NCBI GenBank assembly: GCA_030748735.1
Contig: JASMLK010000045.1
Location: 25,628-89,627, forward strand
Length of the DNA: 64,000 bases
Direction of reading: 5' to 3'
Origin: Myxococcota bacterium
GTDB taxonomy: Bacteria > Myxococcota_A > UBA9160 > UBA4427
The notes under the pieces: generated by a model
What the model was told of the DNA's origin: nothing
The model's database searches: none
Seen by the model: the letters and a program-made list of their open reading frames with translations, nothing else
In this document: positions 35,880 to 44,686 of the stretch, piece after piece
Layout: every line of letters starts with the position of its first letter
How positions within the stretch are numbered: the stretch's first letter is position 1
Program-made: the position numbers and the translations under genes

Positions 35880-35893
35880 GTGAACCCGTTCAC
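35880..35893. promoter_or_regulatory. Palindrome GTGAAC-CC-GTTCAC in the hemerythrin/alpha1 divergent promoter
   Basis: Perfect 6-base arms with a 2-base spacer, 35 bases upstream of the hemerythrin ATG and 87 bases upstream of the alpha-subunit GTG. It is a candidate operator; I do not recognise the binding family. Confidence 0.45.
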
Positions 35894-35906
35894 GAATCCG
35901 ACGGGC

Positions 35907-35922
35907 TATGACGGTCGTCATA
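35907..35922. promoter_or_regulatory. Putative operator TATGAC-N4-GTCATA, copy 1
   Basis: TATGAC-GGTC-GTCATA is a perfect 6-base inverted repeat with 4-base spacer between the divergent hemerythrin and alpha1 genes, preceded by GGGC. The same 12 fixed bases recur at 42310-42325 in the other divergent promoter of this molybdenum cluster, which suggests a common transcription factor. Confidence 0.6.
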
Positions 35923-35979
35923 CCACATGCGGTGTCCATTCTGGACTCTTCGCTCTGGAGTGCAGCGAAGGGAGAGTCG

Positions 35980-38835
35980 GTGCCGTTTCTGTCGCGACGC
36001 CAGTTTCTTCGGGCCGGCGCCGCAGGCGCTGTGGCGTTGAGCCTCGATCGCCTGGTGTGGCAGGTGCCGGCAAGAGGTGAGGCTGGCGAACCGACCAGCA
36101 CCCAGCGCTACCGCGACTGGCGCGACCTCTACCGAGACAAGTGGCGCTGGGACCGCGTCGTGCGTGGTACACACACCAACGTCAACTGCGTCTCGTCGTG
36201 TGCCTGGAATCTCTATGTCCGTGAGGGTGTGGTCTTTCGCGAAGAACAGTCGGCTCCCTACGTGGCCTCGAGCGCCGACGTTCCCGACTTCAATCCGCGC
36301 GGCTGTCAGAAGGGGGCCAGTTGCAGCGACTTGCTCATGGGCAAGACCCGTTTGCGCCATCCCATGCGTCGGGTGGGACCGCGCGGAGGTGGTGGTTGGA
36401 AGCGCATCTCCTGGGACGAAGCGCTCGGTGAGATCGCGGACACGCTGGTCGACACCCTGCAGCGGCGGGGAGGGGAGGGGGTGCTGTGCGAACTCGGCCC
36501 CAACATCGACTTCGGTCCCAACTCCGCGGCGGCGCTTCGCTTCTTCAGGCAGATCGGTGCACCCCTTACCGATTCGATGGCCCAGATCGGTGACCTGCCC
36601 GTAGGCGGAACCATTACGCTTGGCACCCCCCACACCGACGGCAGCTCGGACGATTGGTTTCGCTCGCGCTACCTCGTCTTGTGGGCGTGCAACCCGGGTA
36701 CGACGCGCATTCCGGATGCCCACTACCTGCAAGAAGCGCGTTACGCCGGAGCGCAAGTGGTCAGCATCGCGCCCGACTACAATCAAAGTGCGATTCACGC
36801 CGATCTCTGGATCTCACCTCGCCCGGGAACCGACGCCGCACTCGCCATGGCGAGCTGCCAGGTCGTGATCGACGAGGGCTTGTTCGACGCCGCATACGTG
36901 CGGGAACAGACGGATCTCCCTTTTCTACTGCGCGCAGACAACGCACGGTTCCTGCGCGAATCGGACATCCTCGCCGGAGGGCGCGAAGACGTCTTCGCGA
37001 TCTGGGACGAGAAGACGGACAGGCTTCTCTGGGCTCCGGGTAGCCAGGGCAGCTCGAAGGCGTCGCTGGCGCTACCCGAAGGCGTTCAGCCGGCCCTCGA
37101 GATCAGCCGCGAGGTCGAGCTTCTCGACGGGCGGCCCGTCGAAGTCCACACGGTGTTTTCGACGCTTCGCGAGCGCCTCGACAAGGAGCATCGTCCGAGC
37201 CAGGCCAGTGCGGTCACCGGTGTCAGCGCGGATCTCATTCGCCAGTTCGCGCGAGATTTCGCCAATGCGCCGAGCGCGCTGGTGATGTCGCAATGGGGTG
37301 CATGCAAGCACTACCACTCCGACCTCCTGCAGCGATCGCAAATTCTACTGGCGTCGCTCACTGGCAACCTCGGTCGTGCGGGTGGAGGTTGGCGCTCGGG
37401 TGCGTTCATTGGCCTCGACGGGATGGCACTCGTCGCGATCGAAGACAATCTGGACATCCTGTCGGTCGCGTGGCTCGCTGCGCGCTCGTTCATGAAGCCA
37501 GAGTCGGTCCGAAGAGAATTCGAGACCATGTACGTCCCCAGCACGATTCTCCACGCGGTACACGGCGGTCTTGCCGAAGTTTCGACGGCGCCCGAACACG
37601 GCGACCCCATGCTTCCAGAGGGGGCGCGGCCGTACCTCGCCAAAGCGCTGGAAGCAGGACATTTCCCGGTCGTGCCCGCACCCGGAGAGAAGACCGCGGA
37701 AGTGATCGTGTCGCTCTGCGGCAATGTGCTGAGGCACACGCGGCGTGGAGAGCGCGTTCGCGACACGCTCTTCAAGAACGCGAAGCTCGTCGTGGACATC
37801 GACTTCCGCATGAGCCAGACGGGTCGCTACGCAGACATCCTGCTCCCGGCGGCGGGCTGGTACGAGAAGATGGGCATCAAGTACATCTCTTCGTTCGTGC
37901 CTTACGTGACGCTCGGCGATCGCGCGACGGAGCCCTTCGCGTCGTCCAAGCCCGAGTGGGAGATCTTCGCTCGCCTCGCGGAGCACGTGGCGACCAGGGC
38001 GCGGGCTCGGGGCGTCGAAGGCACGCGTGGCTTCCGCGGTGAGACCTGCTCACTACAGGACCTTGGCGAGCGGTTTACGGACGACGGGCGCTTTCCGGCC
38101 GACGGCCAGGAAGCCGTGCTCGAGTTCATCTTGAGCGTCTCGAGCGCCTCGCGCGGGGTCAGCATCGAGGATCTGCGTCGGGAAGGCGGTGCGGTGCGGA
38201 TTCAGAGCCTCGGTCCCGAAGGAGGAACGTCCGGGATCTATTCCCCCTATTCCAAGGATGAACCCGTGGTTCCGCTGCGCGAGTTCGTCGAGGACAAACG
38301 CAGCTATCCGACGCTCACGGGTCGGCAGCAGTTCTACATCGACCACGACTGGTTCTTGAAGCTCGGAGAAGAACTCCCGACCCACAAGCCGCCGCCCACG
38401 GCGGGAGGCGACCATCCATTTACCCTGACGGGCGGCCACACGCGGTGGAGTGTGCACGCGATGTGGCGCGACCACGATCTGATGCAGCGGCTCGAGCGCG
38501 GCGAACCCACCGTGCTGATCAACGACGCCGTTGCCCGCCGTCGTGGTATCGCGGACCACGACCTCGTTCGCGTGTCGAATGATCTCGGGTCGTTCATGGC
38601 GCGCGCCAAACCCGCGGCTGCGATCCGACCCGAGCAGGTCCACATGTTCCACGGTTGGGAGCCCTATCAGTTTCGCGGTGGAACGAGCCACCAATCGATC
38701 GCCGCGAGCCCGATCAAGGTGACGCAGCTGGTGGGAGACTACGGGCACCTGCACTGGGGCTACGCCCACTATGAACCCAACCAGGTCGACCGCGATACGC
38801 GCGTCGACATCGAGCGGGTCGAGCCGACCGCGTAG
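35980..38835 (+). CDS. Molybdopterin oxidoreductase catalytic subunit (type II DMSO reductase family), alpha1
   Basis: I chose the GTG at 35980: AAGGGAGAG lies just upstream and the product begins MPFLSRRQFLRAGAAG, a Tat signal. The 951-residue subunit has His65, Cys70, Cys74 and Cys109 (in RGCQKGAS) for the FS0 [4Fe-4S] cluster. Asp205 (IGDLPVGG) is at the position of the type II molybdenum ligand. APDYNQSAIHADLWI and GGHTRWSVHAMW are pterin-binding segments. The family includes ethylbenzene, dimethylsulfide and steroid C25 dehydrogenases and selenate/chlorate reductases; it acts in the periplasm with beta and gamma subunits. It is 12 bases from alpha2 and shares its promoter region with hemerythrin. 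The substrate is unknown; C-H hydroxylation is the favoured guess. Confidence 0.88.
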   Translation: MPFLSRRQFLRAGAAGAVALSLDRLVWQVPARGEAGEPTSTQRYRDWRDLYRDKWRWDRVVRGTHTNVNCVSSCAWNLYVREGVVFREEQSAPYVASSADVPDFNPRGCQKGASCSDLLMGKTRLRHPMRRVGPRGGGGWKRISWDEALGEIADTLVDTLQRRGGEGVLCELGPNIDFGPNSAAALRFFRQIGAPLTDSMAQIGDLPVGGTITLGTPHTDGSSDDWFRSRYLVLWACNPGTTRIPDAHYLQEARYAGAQVVSIAPDYNQSAIHADLWISPRPGTDAALAMASCQVVIDEGLFDAAYVREQTDLPFLLRADNARFLRESDILAGGREDVFAIWDEKTDRLLWAPGSQGSSKASLALPEGVQPALEISREVELLDGRPVEVHTVFSTLRERLDKEHRPSQASAVTGVSADLIRQFARDFANAPSALVMSQWGACKHYHSDLLQRSQILLASLTGNLGRAGGGWRSGAFIGLDGMALVAIEDNLDILSVAWLAARSFMKPESVRREFETMYVPSTILHAVHGGLAEVSTAPEHGDPMLPEGARPYLAKALEAGHFPVVPAPGEKTAEVIVSLCGNVLRHTRRGERVRDTLFKNAKLVVDIDFRMSQTGRYADILLPAAGWYEKMGIKYISSFVPYVTLGDRATEPFASSKPEWEIFARLAEHVATRARARGVEGTRGFRGETCSLQDLGERFTDDGRFPADGQEAVLEFILSVSSASRGVSIEDLRREGGAVRIQSLGPEGGTSGIYSPYSKDEPVVPLREFVEDKRSYPTLTGRQQFYIDHDWFLKLGEELPTHKPPPTAGGDHPFTLTGGHTRWSVHAMWRDHDLMQRLERGEPTVLINDAVARRRGIADHDLVRVSNDLGSFMARAKPAAAIRPEQVHMFHGWEPYQFRGGTSHQSIAASPIKVTQLVGDYGHLHWGYAHYEPNQVDRDTRVDIERVEPTA

Positions 38836-38847
38836 CTGGGAAGTTCG

Positions 38848-41679
38848 ATGCGGTTGACTCGCAGACAGCTGCTCTACGGTGCCGCGGCCGGAGGCGTCGT
38901 GCTTTCGGTACGTGCGTTCGTTCCACGCTCTCGCGAGCCGCTCTCACATGCCCCCGCGGCCTTCGCAACGACGCCCCGCTACTCCGGCATTGGCGACGTG
39001 TATCGAGAGTCGTGGACCTGGGACAAGGTCGTCCGCGGCACCCACCTTCGTGCGAATTGCTTCAGCGCCTGTTCGTTCGATCTCTACGTGAAGCAGGGTG
39101 TGGTCTGGCGTGAAGAACAGGCGGACGTGTACGAGCGCGACGTCTCGGGCCTTCCCGACTTCGCCCCGCGCGGCTGTCAGAAGGGCGCATGCTACTCGGA
39201 CCTGATGCTGGCCCCCGATCGTGTTCTGTACCCCCTCGAGCGGGCGGGACCACGGGGGGCCGGGCGTTGGCGCAGGGTTTCGTGGGACCACGCAATCGAT
39301 CGACTCGCTGGCGCAATCGTGGACGCGGCCGAAGAAGACGGACCCGAAACCGTCGTCTTCGACAACGGCACTTCGAACGTCGATGACGGCCCGAGTAGCC
39401 AGGGCGAAATGCGACTCTTTACGTTGCTGGGCGCCACGCTGCTCGATGGGTTCGGGGGCACGGGCGATCTTGCGATGGGCGCCGTCCAGAGTTGGGGCAC
39501 GACCTTCGTCGATGGCAGCGCGGACGACTGGACGCGAGCCGACTTGCTCATGCTCTGGCACTGCAACCCGATGAGCACGCGCATTCCGGACGCCCATTTC
39601 ATCACGGAAGCGCGCTACCGCGGAACCCAGGTGGTGACGGTGTCGCCGGACTATTCCCCGAGCGCAGTACACGCCTCACTCTGGGTCGGGGTCAAGCAGG
39701 GCAGCGATGCGGCGCTTGCGTTGGGTCTGGCGCGCGAGCTGATCGAACGAGGAGCGATCGACGAGCCCTACGTACGCGAGCAGACCGACCTGCCGCTCCT
39801 GGTGCGCGACGACACGCAACAGTTTCTGCGCCAGTCCGATCTGCACGACGGTGGCAGCGATGATGTCTTCTACTTCTACGACGAGCAGCGGGGCGAGATC
39901 GTCGAAGCGGTAGGGAGTGCCGGGAACCGGGGCTCGCTTGCACTGGGTGATCAGCTGCCCGCACTGGAGGGGCGCTACGAAGCATCCACGCTGCCAGGGC
40001 CGGTGTCGGTTCGACCCGTATTCGAGATTCTTCGCGAGCGCCTGGCCCAGTACGACGCGCAGCACGTTGCCGAGATCACGGGCGTTGCGCCGGGCGTACA
40101 AGCGCGCCTTGCCGACGCGTTCGAGGAGTCGCCTCGCGCTTTGATCTATGCGTCATGGGGGTCGAACAAGAACTACCACGCGGACTTGCTACAGCGCTCC
40201 CTGATCCTGTTGTCGGCGCTTCGCGGCCAGCAGGGCCGCAGCGGCGGCGGTGTCCGCTTCGCGGCGTGGCTGCCGCTCGACGGCGGATCCCTCGTGCCCG
40301 GGGCGGGAGCCGAGGGGTTGCAGCGTCTGCTACTGCGCTTCTACACCCCGCCGCCTCACGCGATGGAAGACGCCATCGCCGGCGCAACCGCGGGAGGGAT
40401 GTCCTGGACACCGTCCCACCTGTTTCTCCACACCCATGCCGGGTTGGCCGAGGCACAGGATGCAGACGAGCGCGGCGAGCAGTTGCCGCGGCCGCCCCGC
40501 GAAGATCTCGATTGCGCCATTCGGGAAGGTTGGGCGCGCGTGCGTCCCGCCGCGGATCATCCGCCGCGTGTGTTCGTGGTGTCCGGCGCCAACCCGCTAC
40601 GTCGTTGGCCCTTGCCGCAGGTCGCCGAGCGTGTGCTCTGGCCCAAGCTCGACACGATCGCGGTGGTCGACTTCCGCATGTCGACGACCGCCTGCAAAGC
40701 CGACCTCGTGCTGCCAGCCGCCGGCTACTACGAAAAGCGTGGGATCAAGTACGTGGTGGCCATCGCGCCGTATGCCGTCGTAGGGGACCGTGCGGTGGCG
40801 CCGCTGGGCGAAGCGAAAGGAGAATGGGAGATCGCTTGGCGACTCTCGCAGGCGATCGAGCGCATCGCTCGATCACGCGGGCTTACAGGCGAGATCGCGA
40901 CCCTGCACGAGCGCTTCAGCGAGCAGGGTTCGATCACCGCCGACGACGACGAGATGCTGCTCGACCGTATCCTGAAGGAGTCGACGGCCACCCGGGTTTC
41001 CTGGGAGGAGGCCCGGCAGCGAGGTGCGGTACCGCTGCGCAGCGCAGGCGGGTGGGCCACGACGAGCGGAGTCGGAAGCGAAATCGAAGAAGGCGGCACG
41101 CTTGCGCCTTCGCGTATCCACGTCGAAGACAAGAAGCCGTGGCCCACGCTCACGGGCCGCCAACAGTTCTATCTCGATCACCCGTGGTTCCTCGAAGCCG
41201 ACGAAGCGCTGCCGCGCTGGAAACCACTGCCGCGACCCGGCAGCGCGACCGGCGATCATCCGATCCTCCTCACGGGTGGTCACACACGCTGGAGCATTCA
41301 CGCGATCTGGCGAACACAGAGCGACCTGCTGCGGCTACAGCGCGGTGGGCCCACACTTTGGATGTCTCCGCTCGATGCTCGGAGCCGCGCCATCCGTGAC
41401 GGCGAGTCGGTGCGCGTGCACAACGAGCACGGAAGCTTCGAGGCGAACGCCAAGCTGGCGCCGAGCGTCGGGCCGGGGCAGGCGATCCTCTATCACGCCT
41501 GGGAGCCTTATCAGTTTCCCAACTGGCAGGGGCAGATGGAACTCACTTCGTCCCCCTACAAGCCGCTGCATCTGGTGGGCGGCTACGGACACCTGCGACC
41601 CCGCGTGTTCCAGACTGGTCCACTGCATGTGCCGCGTGGCGTACCGGTTGAAATCGAGCGTGCCGTCGCGGCTTCTTGA
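38848..41679 (+). CDS. Molybdopterin oxidoreductase catalytic subunit, alpha2
   Basis: The 943-residue paralogue starts with the Tat signal MRLTRRQLLYGAAAGG. It has His66, Cys71, Cys75 and Cys110 for FS0 and Asp207 (GTGDLAMGAV) as the predicted molybdenum ligand. The C-terminal domain carries LTGGHTRWSIHAIW and YHAWEPYQFPNWQGQ. GGGAAG precedes the ATG, 12 bases after alpha1, so both are in one operon. It diverges from alpha1 most in residues 440-520, where substrate-channel segments are expected. The gene converges on the cytochrome b gene. No beta or gamma gene follows directly, so it presumably uses those at 42984-44686. Confidence 0.88.
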   Translation: MRLTRRQLLYGAAAGGVVLSVRAFVPRSREPLSHAPAAFATTPRYSGIGDVYRESWTWDKVVRGTHLRANCFSACSFDLYVKQGVVWREEQADVYERDVSGLPDFAPRGCQKGACYSDLMLAPDRVLYPLERAGPRGAGRWRRVSWDHAIDRLAGAIVDAAEEDGPETVVFDNGTSNVDDGPSSQGEMRLFTLLGATLLDGFGGTGDLAMGAVQSWGTTFVDGSADDWTRADLLMLWHCNPMSTRIPDAHFITEARYRGTQVVTVSPDYSPSAVHASLWVGVKQGSDAALALGLARELIERGAIDEPYVREQTDLPLLVRDDTQQFLRQSDLHDGGSDDVFYFYDEQRGEIVEAVGSAGNRGSLALGDQLPALEGRYEASTLPGPVSVRPVFEILRERLAQYDAQHVAEITGVAPGVQARLADAFEESPRALIYASWGSNKNYHADLLQRSLILLSALRGQQGRSGGGVRFAAWLPLDGGSLVPGAGAEGLQRLLLRFYTPPPHAMEDAIAGATAGGMSWTPSHLFLHTHAGLAEAQDADERGEQLPRPPREDLDCAIREGWARVRPAADHPPRVFVVSGANPLRRWPLPQVAERVLWPKLDTIAVVDFRMSTTACKADLVLPAAGYYEKRGIKYVVAIAPYAVVGDRAVAPLGEAKGEWEIAWRLSQAIERIARSRGLTGEIATLHERFSEQGSITADDDEMLLDRILKESTATRVSWEEARQRGAVPLRSAGGWATTSGVGSEIEEGGTLAPSRIHVEDKKPWPTLTGRQQFYLDHPWFLEADEALPRWKPLPRPGSATGDHPILLTGGHTRWSIHAIWRTQSDLLRLQRGGPTLWMSPLDARSRAIRDGESVRVHNEHGSFEANAKLAPSVGPGQAILYHAWEPYQFPNWQGQMELTSSPYKPLHLVGGYGHLRPRVFQTGPLHVPRGVPVEIERAVAAS

Positions 41680-41690
41680 TGGCGTGCCGT

Positions 41691-42227
41691 TCAGCCGTCG
41701 TCGTCGCCGTCGTCGGCAAACTCGAACAACTCGGGTGGTTCCCCTCCAAGCATCAGGCGGAGGCGCTCGATCGCGGTTCGCCAAACCACCAGGAGATGGA
41801 GCGGTAGACTCAACACGATGATCCAGTGACAGATCGCGTGAATCTCGACCGCGACGTCCCAGATCTCGATCGGTAGATCGGCGCCGAGCCACAGCACCAG
41901 TCCGGTCACGGTCAGCACGCCGCTCATCGTCAGCGTGAGGACGATATGGACTTTGCGCCAGGTCGTGCGCAGATCACGTGCTTCGATCTTCTCCCAGACG
42001 CCTGCCAGGAGTCCTCGTGGAACCAGCAGCCATGCCAGAACGGGTGCGATGCCGAAGACGAGCCCCGTGTAGACGTGGACGACGCCGACTTCTCGGCCGT
42101 AGCCGCCAATCGTACGGCCCCGTAGGTCGGGGGACAGGATGAGAAGCCCCGTCGCGATCAACGCGACGGCTGTGACGCCGTGGGCTGCATGCATGGCACG
42201 ACGGACAGAACTCGCAGTCATCGGCAT
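41691..42227 (-). CDS. Di-haem cytochrome b (b561/FdnI-like), membrane electron carrier
   Basis: This 178-residue integral-membrane protein has about four hydrophobic spans and histidines in suitable places for haem ligation: MHAAHG in span 1, HVYTG in span 2, KVHIVLT in span 3, and EIHAICHW and PLHLL in span 4. The tail is acidic (FADDGDDDG). It would transfer electrons between the periplasmic molybdenum enzymes and the quinone pool, a role otherwise missing here since the gamma subunits are soluble haem proteins. It is transcribed divergently from mobB, and the intervening region holds operator copy 2. It converges on alpha2 with an 11-base gap. Confidence 0.75.
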   Translation of the reverse strand: MPMTASSVRRAMHAAHGVTAVALIATGLLILSPDLRGRTIGGYGREVGVVHVYTGLVFGIAPVLAWLLVPRGLLAGVWEKIEARDLRTTWRKVHIVLTLTMSGVLTVTGLVLWLGADLPIEIWDVAVEIHAICHWIIVLSLPLHLLVVWRTAIERLRLMLGGEPPELFEFADDGDDDG

Positions 42228-42308
42228 GTTCGGGATTCACCAGGATCGGCTTCGGGTTCGAGGCGGCTCGGGCGGGAACGAGGCTAGCGACAACCAGGCA
42301 GTCGGGCT

Positions 42309-42326
42309 GTATGACGGCAGTCATAC
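42309..42326. promoter_or_regulatory. Putative operator GTATGAC-N4-GTCATAC, copy 2
   Basis: Perfect 7-base arms with the 4-base centre GGCA, located 82 bases upstream of the cytochrome b ATG and 35 bases upstream of mobB. The core TATGAC-GGnn-GTCATA and the preceding GGGCT are shared with the site at 35907-35922. Confidence 0.6.
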
Positions 42327-42360
42327 GGGCTAGTCGGCCGATTCAATAGCGTGCCATGCG

Positions 42361-42984
42361 ATGACTGAGGACCCGCTCGAGGAAATCCGCTGGGGTCGAG
42401 AGCCCGTACCGGTCGTTGCGGTCGTTGGGTTTTCGAATGTGGGGAAGACGACGCTCATCGAGCAATTGGTTTCGCGATTGGGCACGCGAGGCCTCGTGGT
42501 CGGTGCGGTAAAGCACACCTCGCACGGCTTTACCGCGGACCGCCCCGGCAAGGATTCGGATCGGATCTATCGCGCAGGGGCGAGCGCCGTGACGCTCGTC
42601 TCGCGAGATCAGATGGCGACCTTCAAGCGCCGGCAACCAGAGCAGCCGAGCCTGGGCCAGGCGCTGCGGGAAATGCCCTCGTATCTCGACCTGGTCCTGG
42701 CCGAGGGCTTCGCGTGGGAACCCGTTCCGCGCCTCGTGTTGGTGCGAAACGGTGAGGCCCCCGCTTCGCGCCACACGGAGGCGGGCCCCGTCCTGGCCGT
42801 CATCGAGGTCCCCGAACGCGAAGAGGGTTACCCGCCACGCTTCGGAGCCGACGTGCTGAACGCGTTGATCAAACAGTTGATGGATCGTGTGTCCGCGGTC
42901 GCCATGTCCAATGGTTCGAAAGCGAACGTCGCGCGCAATTCCCGGACACCGATCTCACTCGAAATCGTGAAGGAGGGCACCTGA
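42361..42984 (+). CDS. mobB: Molybdopterin-guanine dinucleotide biosynthesis protein B
   Basis: The 207-residue GTP-binding protein has the P-loop GFSNVGKTT (23-31), then LVVGAVKHTSHGF and GKDSDRIYRAGASAV, all typical of MobB. It assists attachment of GMP to molybdopterin, forming the bis-MGD cofactor required by the adjacent catalytic subunits. It overlaps the gamma-subunit start (ATGA), which places cofactor maturation in the same transcript as the enzyme. No clear Shine-Dalgarno sequence precedes the ATG. About 40 residues at the C-terminus (from SAVAMSNGSKANV) are beyond the usual MobB core. Confidence 0.9.
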   Translation: MTEDPLEEIRWGREPVPVVAVVGFSNVGKTTLIEQLVSRLGTRGLVVGAVKHTSHGFTADRPGKDSDRIYRAGASAVTLVSRDQMATFKRRQPEQPSLGQALREMPSYLDLVLAEGFAWEPVPRLVLVRNGEAPASRHTEAGPVLAVIEVPEREEGYPPRFGADVLNALIKQLMDRVSAVAMSNGSKANVARNSRTPISLEIVKEGT

Positions 42985-43658
42985 TGAAGGCCAACTACGT
43001 GAGTGGCGGGCGTGCCGCGTCGATGTTGGATCCCGATGGCGCTGCCTGGAAGGACGCCCGAAGCGAGACCATCTCGATGATCGGCACACCGCTCGGCTTG
43101 CAGCCCACCGAGGCCATTCGCGCGAGCTGGAGCGACAAGTCGATCGGAGCTGTTTCGAAGGTGTCGGTCGCTGCACTTCACGATGGCAAGCAGCTCGCCT
43201 TCAGGCTCGAATGGGATTCGCCAACCGAGAATCGCGAAATCGGTGACACGACCGCGTTTCCGGATGCCGCGTCCGTAGCGCTACCCGCTCGCAAGGATGC
43301 ACCGCTCATCACGATGGGAATGCCGGGCTCCGCAGTCAACGCCTGGTACTGGCGAGCGGATGACGAAGGCAAGGCCCGACAGGTCGTGGCCGAGGGACTG
43401 GGGACCAGTCGCACGGTCGACACCAATCTCGTCGCCGGACGTGGCGTCTGGAAGGAGGGGCGCTGGGCCGTCGTGCTTTCGCGGGCCCTGCGTGTCGCCA
43501 GCGACGAACCCGTTGCTCAACTCGCACCAGGCGAAAAGGCGGCCTTCGCTGTCGCGGTCTGGGAAGGCAGTCGCGGAGAGCGCGGCGGCATCAAAGCTTT
43601 TTCGCAGAACTGGCGCGAGCTCACCCTGCAGCCGCTGCCCACGAAAGGAAACTCCTGA
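42984..43658 (+). CDS. Ethylbenzene-dehydrogenase-type haem-binding gamma subunit, gamma1
   Basis: The 224-residue protein matches the EB_dh haem-b domain: FRLEWDSPTENRE, an axial Met candidate in LITMGMPGS (Met111 or Met113), and an axial Lys candidate in GGIKAFSQNW (Lys204). In known enzymes Met and Lys ligate the haem that passes electrons on from the beta subunit. Unlike gamma2 at 62237 it has no signal peptide (MKANYVSGGRAASM), so it may be exported bound to a Tat-signal alpha subunit. Its ATG overlaps mobB, and its stop overlaps the beta start (TGATG). Confidence 0.85.
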   Translation: MKANYVSGGRAASMLDPDGAAWKDARSETISMIGTPLGLQPTEAIRASWSDKSIGAVSKVSVAALHDGKQLAFRLEWDSPTENREIGDTTAFPDAASVALPARKDAPLITMGMPGSAVNAWYWRADDEGKARQVVAEGLGTSRTVDTNLVAGRGVWKEGRWAVVLSRALRVASDEPVAQLAPGEKAAFAVAVWEGSRGERGGIKAFSQNWRELTLQPLPTKGNS

Positions 43659-44686
43659 TGGCCAAGCCTGAACGCCAGCTCGCGATGGTGATGGACCTGA
43701 ACAAGTGCATCGGCTGCCAGACCTGCACGATCGCGTGCAAGCGGCTGTGGACGCGCGACGAGGGCATGGAATACCAGTGGTGGAACTCGGTGAACACCCA
43801 GCCCGGTCGCGGCACGCCGCGCGATTGGGAATCGATGGGCGGTGGCTTTCGCGAAGGCAAGGCGCGGCCGGGTCGCATGCCCACCGCGAAGGACTTCGGT
43901 GAAGCCTGGAACTTCAACCACGAAGAAGTCTTCTTCGGAGGCAAGGGCGACAAGGTTCACCTCGAGGTCAAGGGCGAGAAGCCGGACTGGGGACCCAACT
44001 GGGACGAGGATCAAGGTGCCGGCGAATACCCCAACGCCTACTACTTCTATCTTCCGAGAATCTGCAACCACTGCACGCATCCGGCCTGCCTCGAGGCCTG
44101 CCCGCGCAAGGCCATCGAGAAGCGCGAACAGGATGGCGTCGTTCTGATCAACGAGGATCGCTGCCGCGGATACCGCTTCTGCATGGAGGCGTGCCCCTAC
44201 AAGAAGATCTACTTCAACCATTCGAAGAGCGTTTCCCAGAAGTGCATCTTCTGTTTTCCCCGCGTCGAACAGGGTGTGGCAAACGCTTGCGCGCGACAGT
44301 GCCCCGGTCGGGTGCGCTTCGTCGGCTACCGAGACGACAAAGAGGCGCCCATCTGGAAGCTGGTCGACAAATGGAAGGTCGCGATCCCGCTGCATCCCGA
44401 GTATGGGACCGAGCCCAACGTCTTCTACGTGCCACCGATTGCGCCACCGCGCTTCGACGAGAACGGCAACGCCGACATGAGCAAGCCGCGCATTCCCGAC
44501 GAGTACCTCGCCTCGCTCTTCGGCCCCAAGGTGTTCGAGGCCCTGGCGACACTCAAAGAAGAAATGGCGAAGGCGCGCGCAGGTGAGAAGTCGGAGTTGA
44601 TGGATCTGTTGATCGCCTACCGCTGGAACGAGATGTTCGGCGGGCTCGACCGTGACCCCGCCACCATCGAGTGGGTCGAGACGTGA
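43658..44686 (+). CDS. Iron-sulfur electron-transfer beta subunit, beta1
   Basis: The 342-residue ferredoxin-like subunit has Cys17/20/23/27 (CIGCQTCTIAC), Cys136/139/144/148 (CNHCTHPACLEAC), Cys169/175/179 (CRGYRFCMEACP) and Cys196/199/211/215. That is fifteen ligands, with Tyr in place of one Cys, which fits three [4Fe-4S] clusters and one [3Fe-4S] cluster as in NarH and EbdB. It has no signal peptide, as expected for a subunit carried through Tat by alpha. It overlaps both neighbours, gamma1 by one base and alpha3 by four, indicating one tightly coupled operon. It is the only beta subunit for the four alpha genes of this cluster. Confidence 0.92.
   Translation: MAKPERQLAMVMDLNKCIGCQTCTIACKRLWTRDEGMEYQWWNSVNTQPGRGTPRDWESMGGGFREGKARPGRMPTAKDFGEAWNFNHEEVFFGGKGDKVHLEVKGEKPDWGPNWDEDQGAGEYPNAYYFYLPRICNHCTHPACLEACPRKAIEKREQDGVVLINEDRCRGYRFCMEACPYKKIYFNHSKSVSQKCIFCFPRVEQGVANACARQCPGRVRFVGYRDDKEAPIWKLVDKWKVAIPLHPEYGTEPNVFYVPPIAPPRFDENGNADMSKPRIPDEYLASLFGPKVFEALATLKEEMAKARAGEKSELMDLLIAYRWNEMFGGLDRDPATIEWVET

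Noticed and set aside
35880..35922. ModE-type molybdate-responsive operator
   Set aside because: Neither palindrome in this promoter resembles the TATAT-rich ModE box.
35980..38835. Possibility that alpha1 or its paralogues are dissimilatory nitrate reductases (NarG)
   Set aside because: They are about 250 residues shorter than NarG, carry Tat signals, and sit with a haem gamma of the ethylbenzene-dehydrogenase type, not NarI/NarJ.
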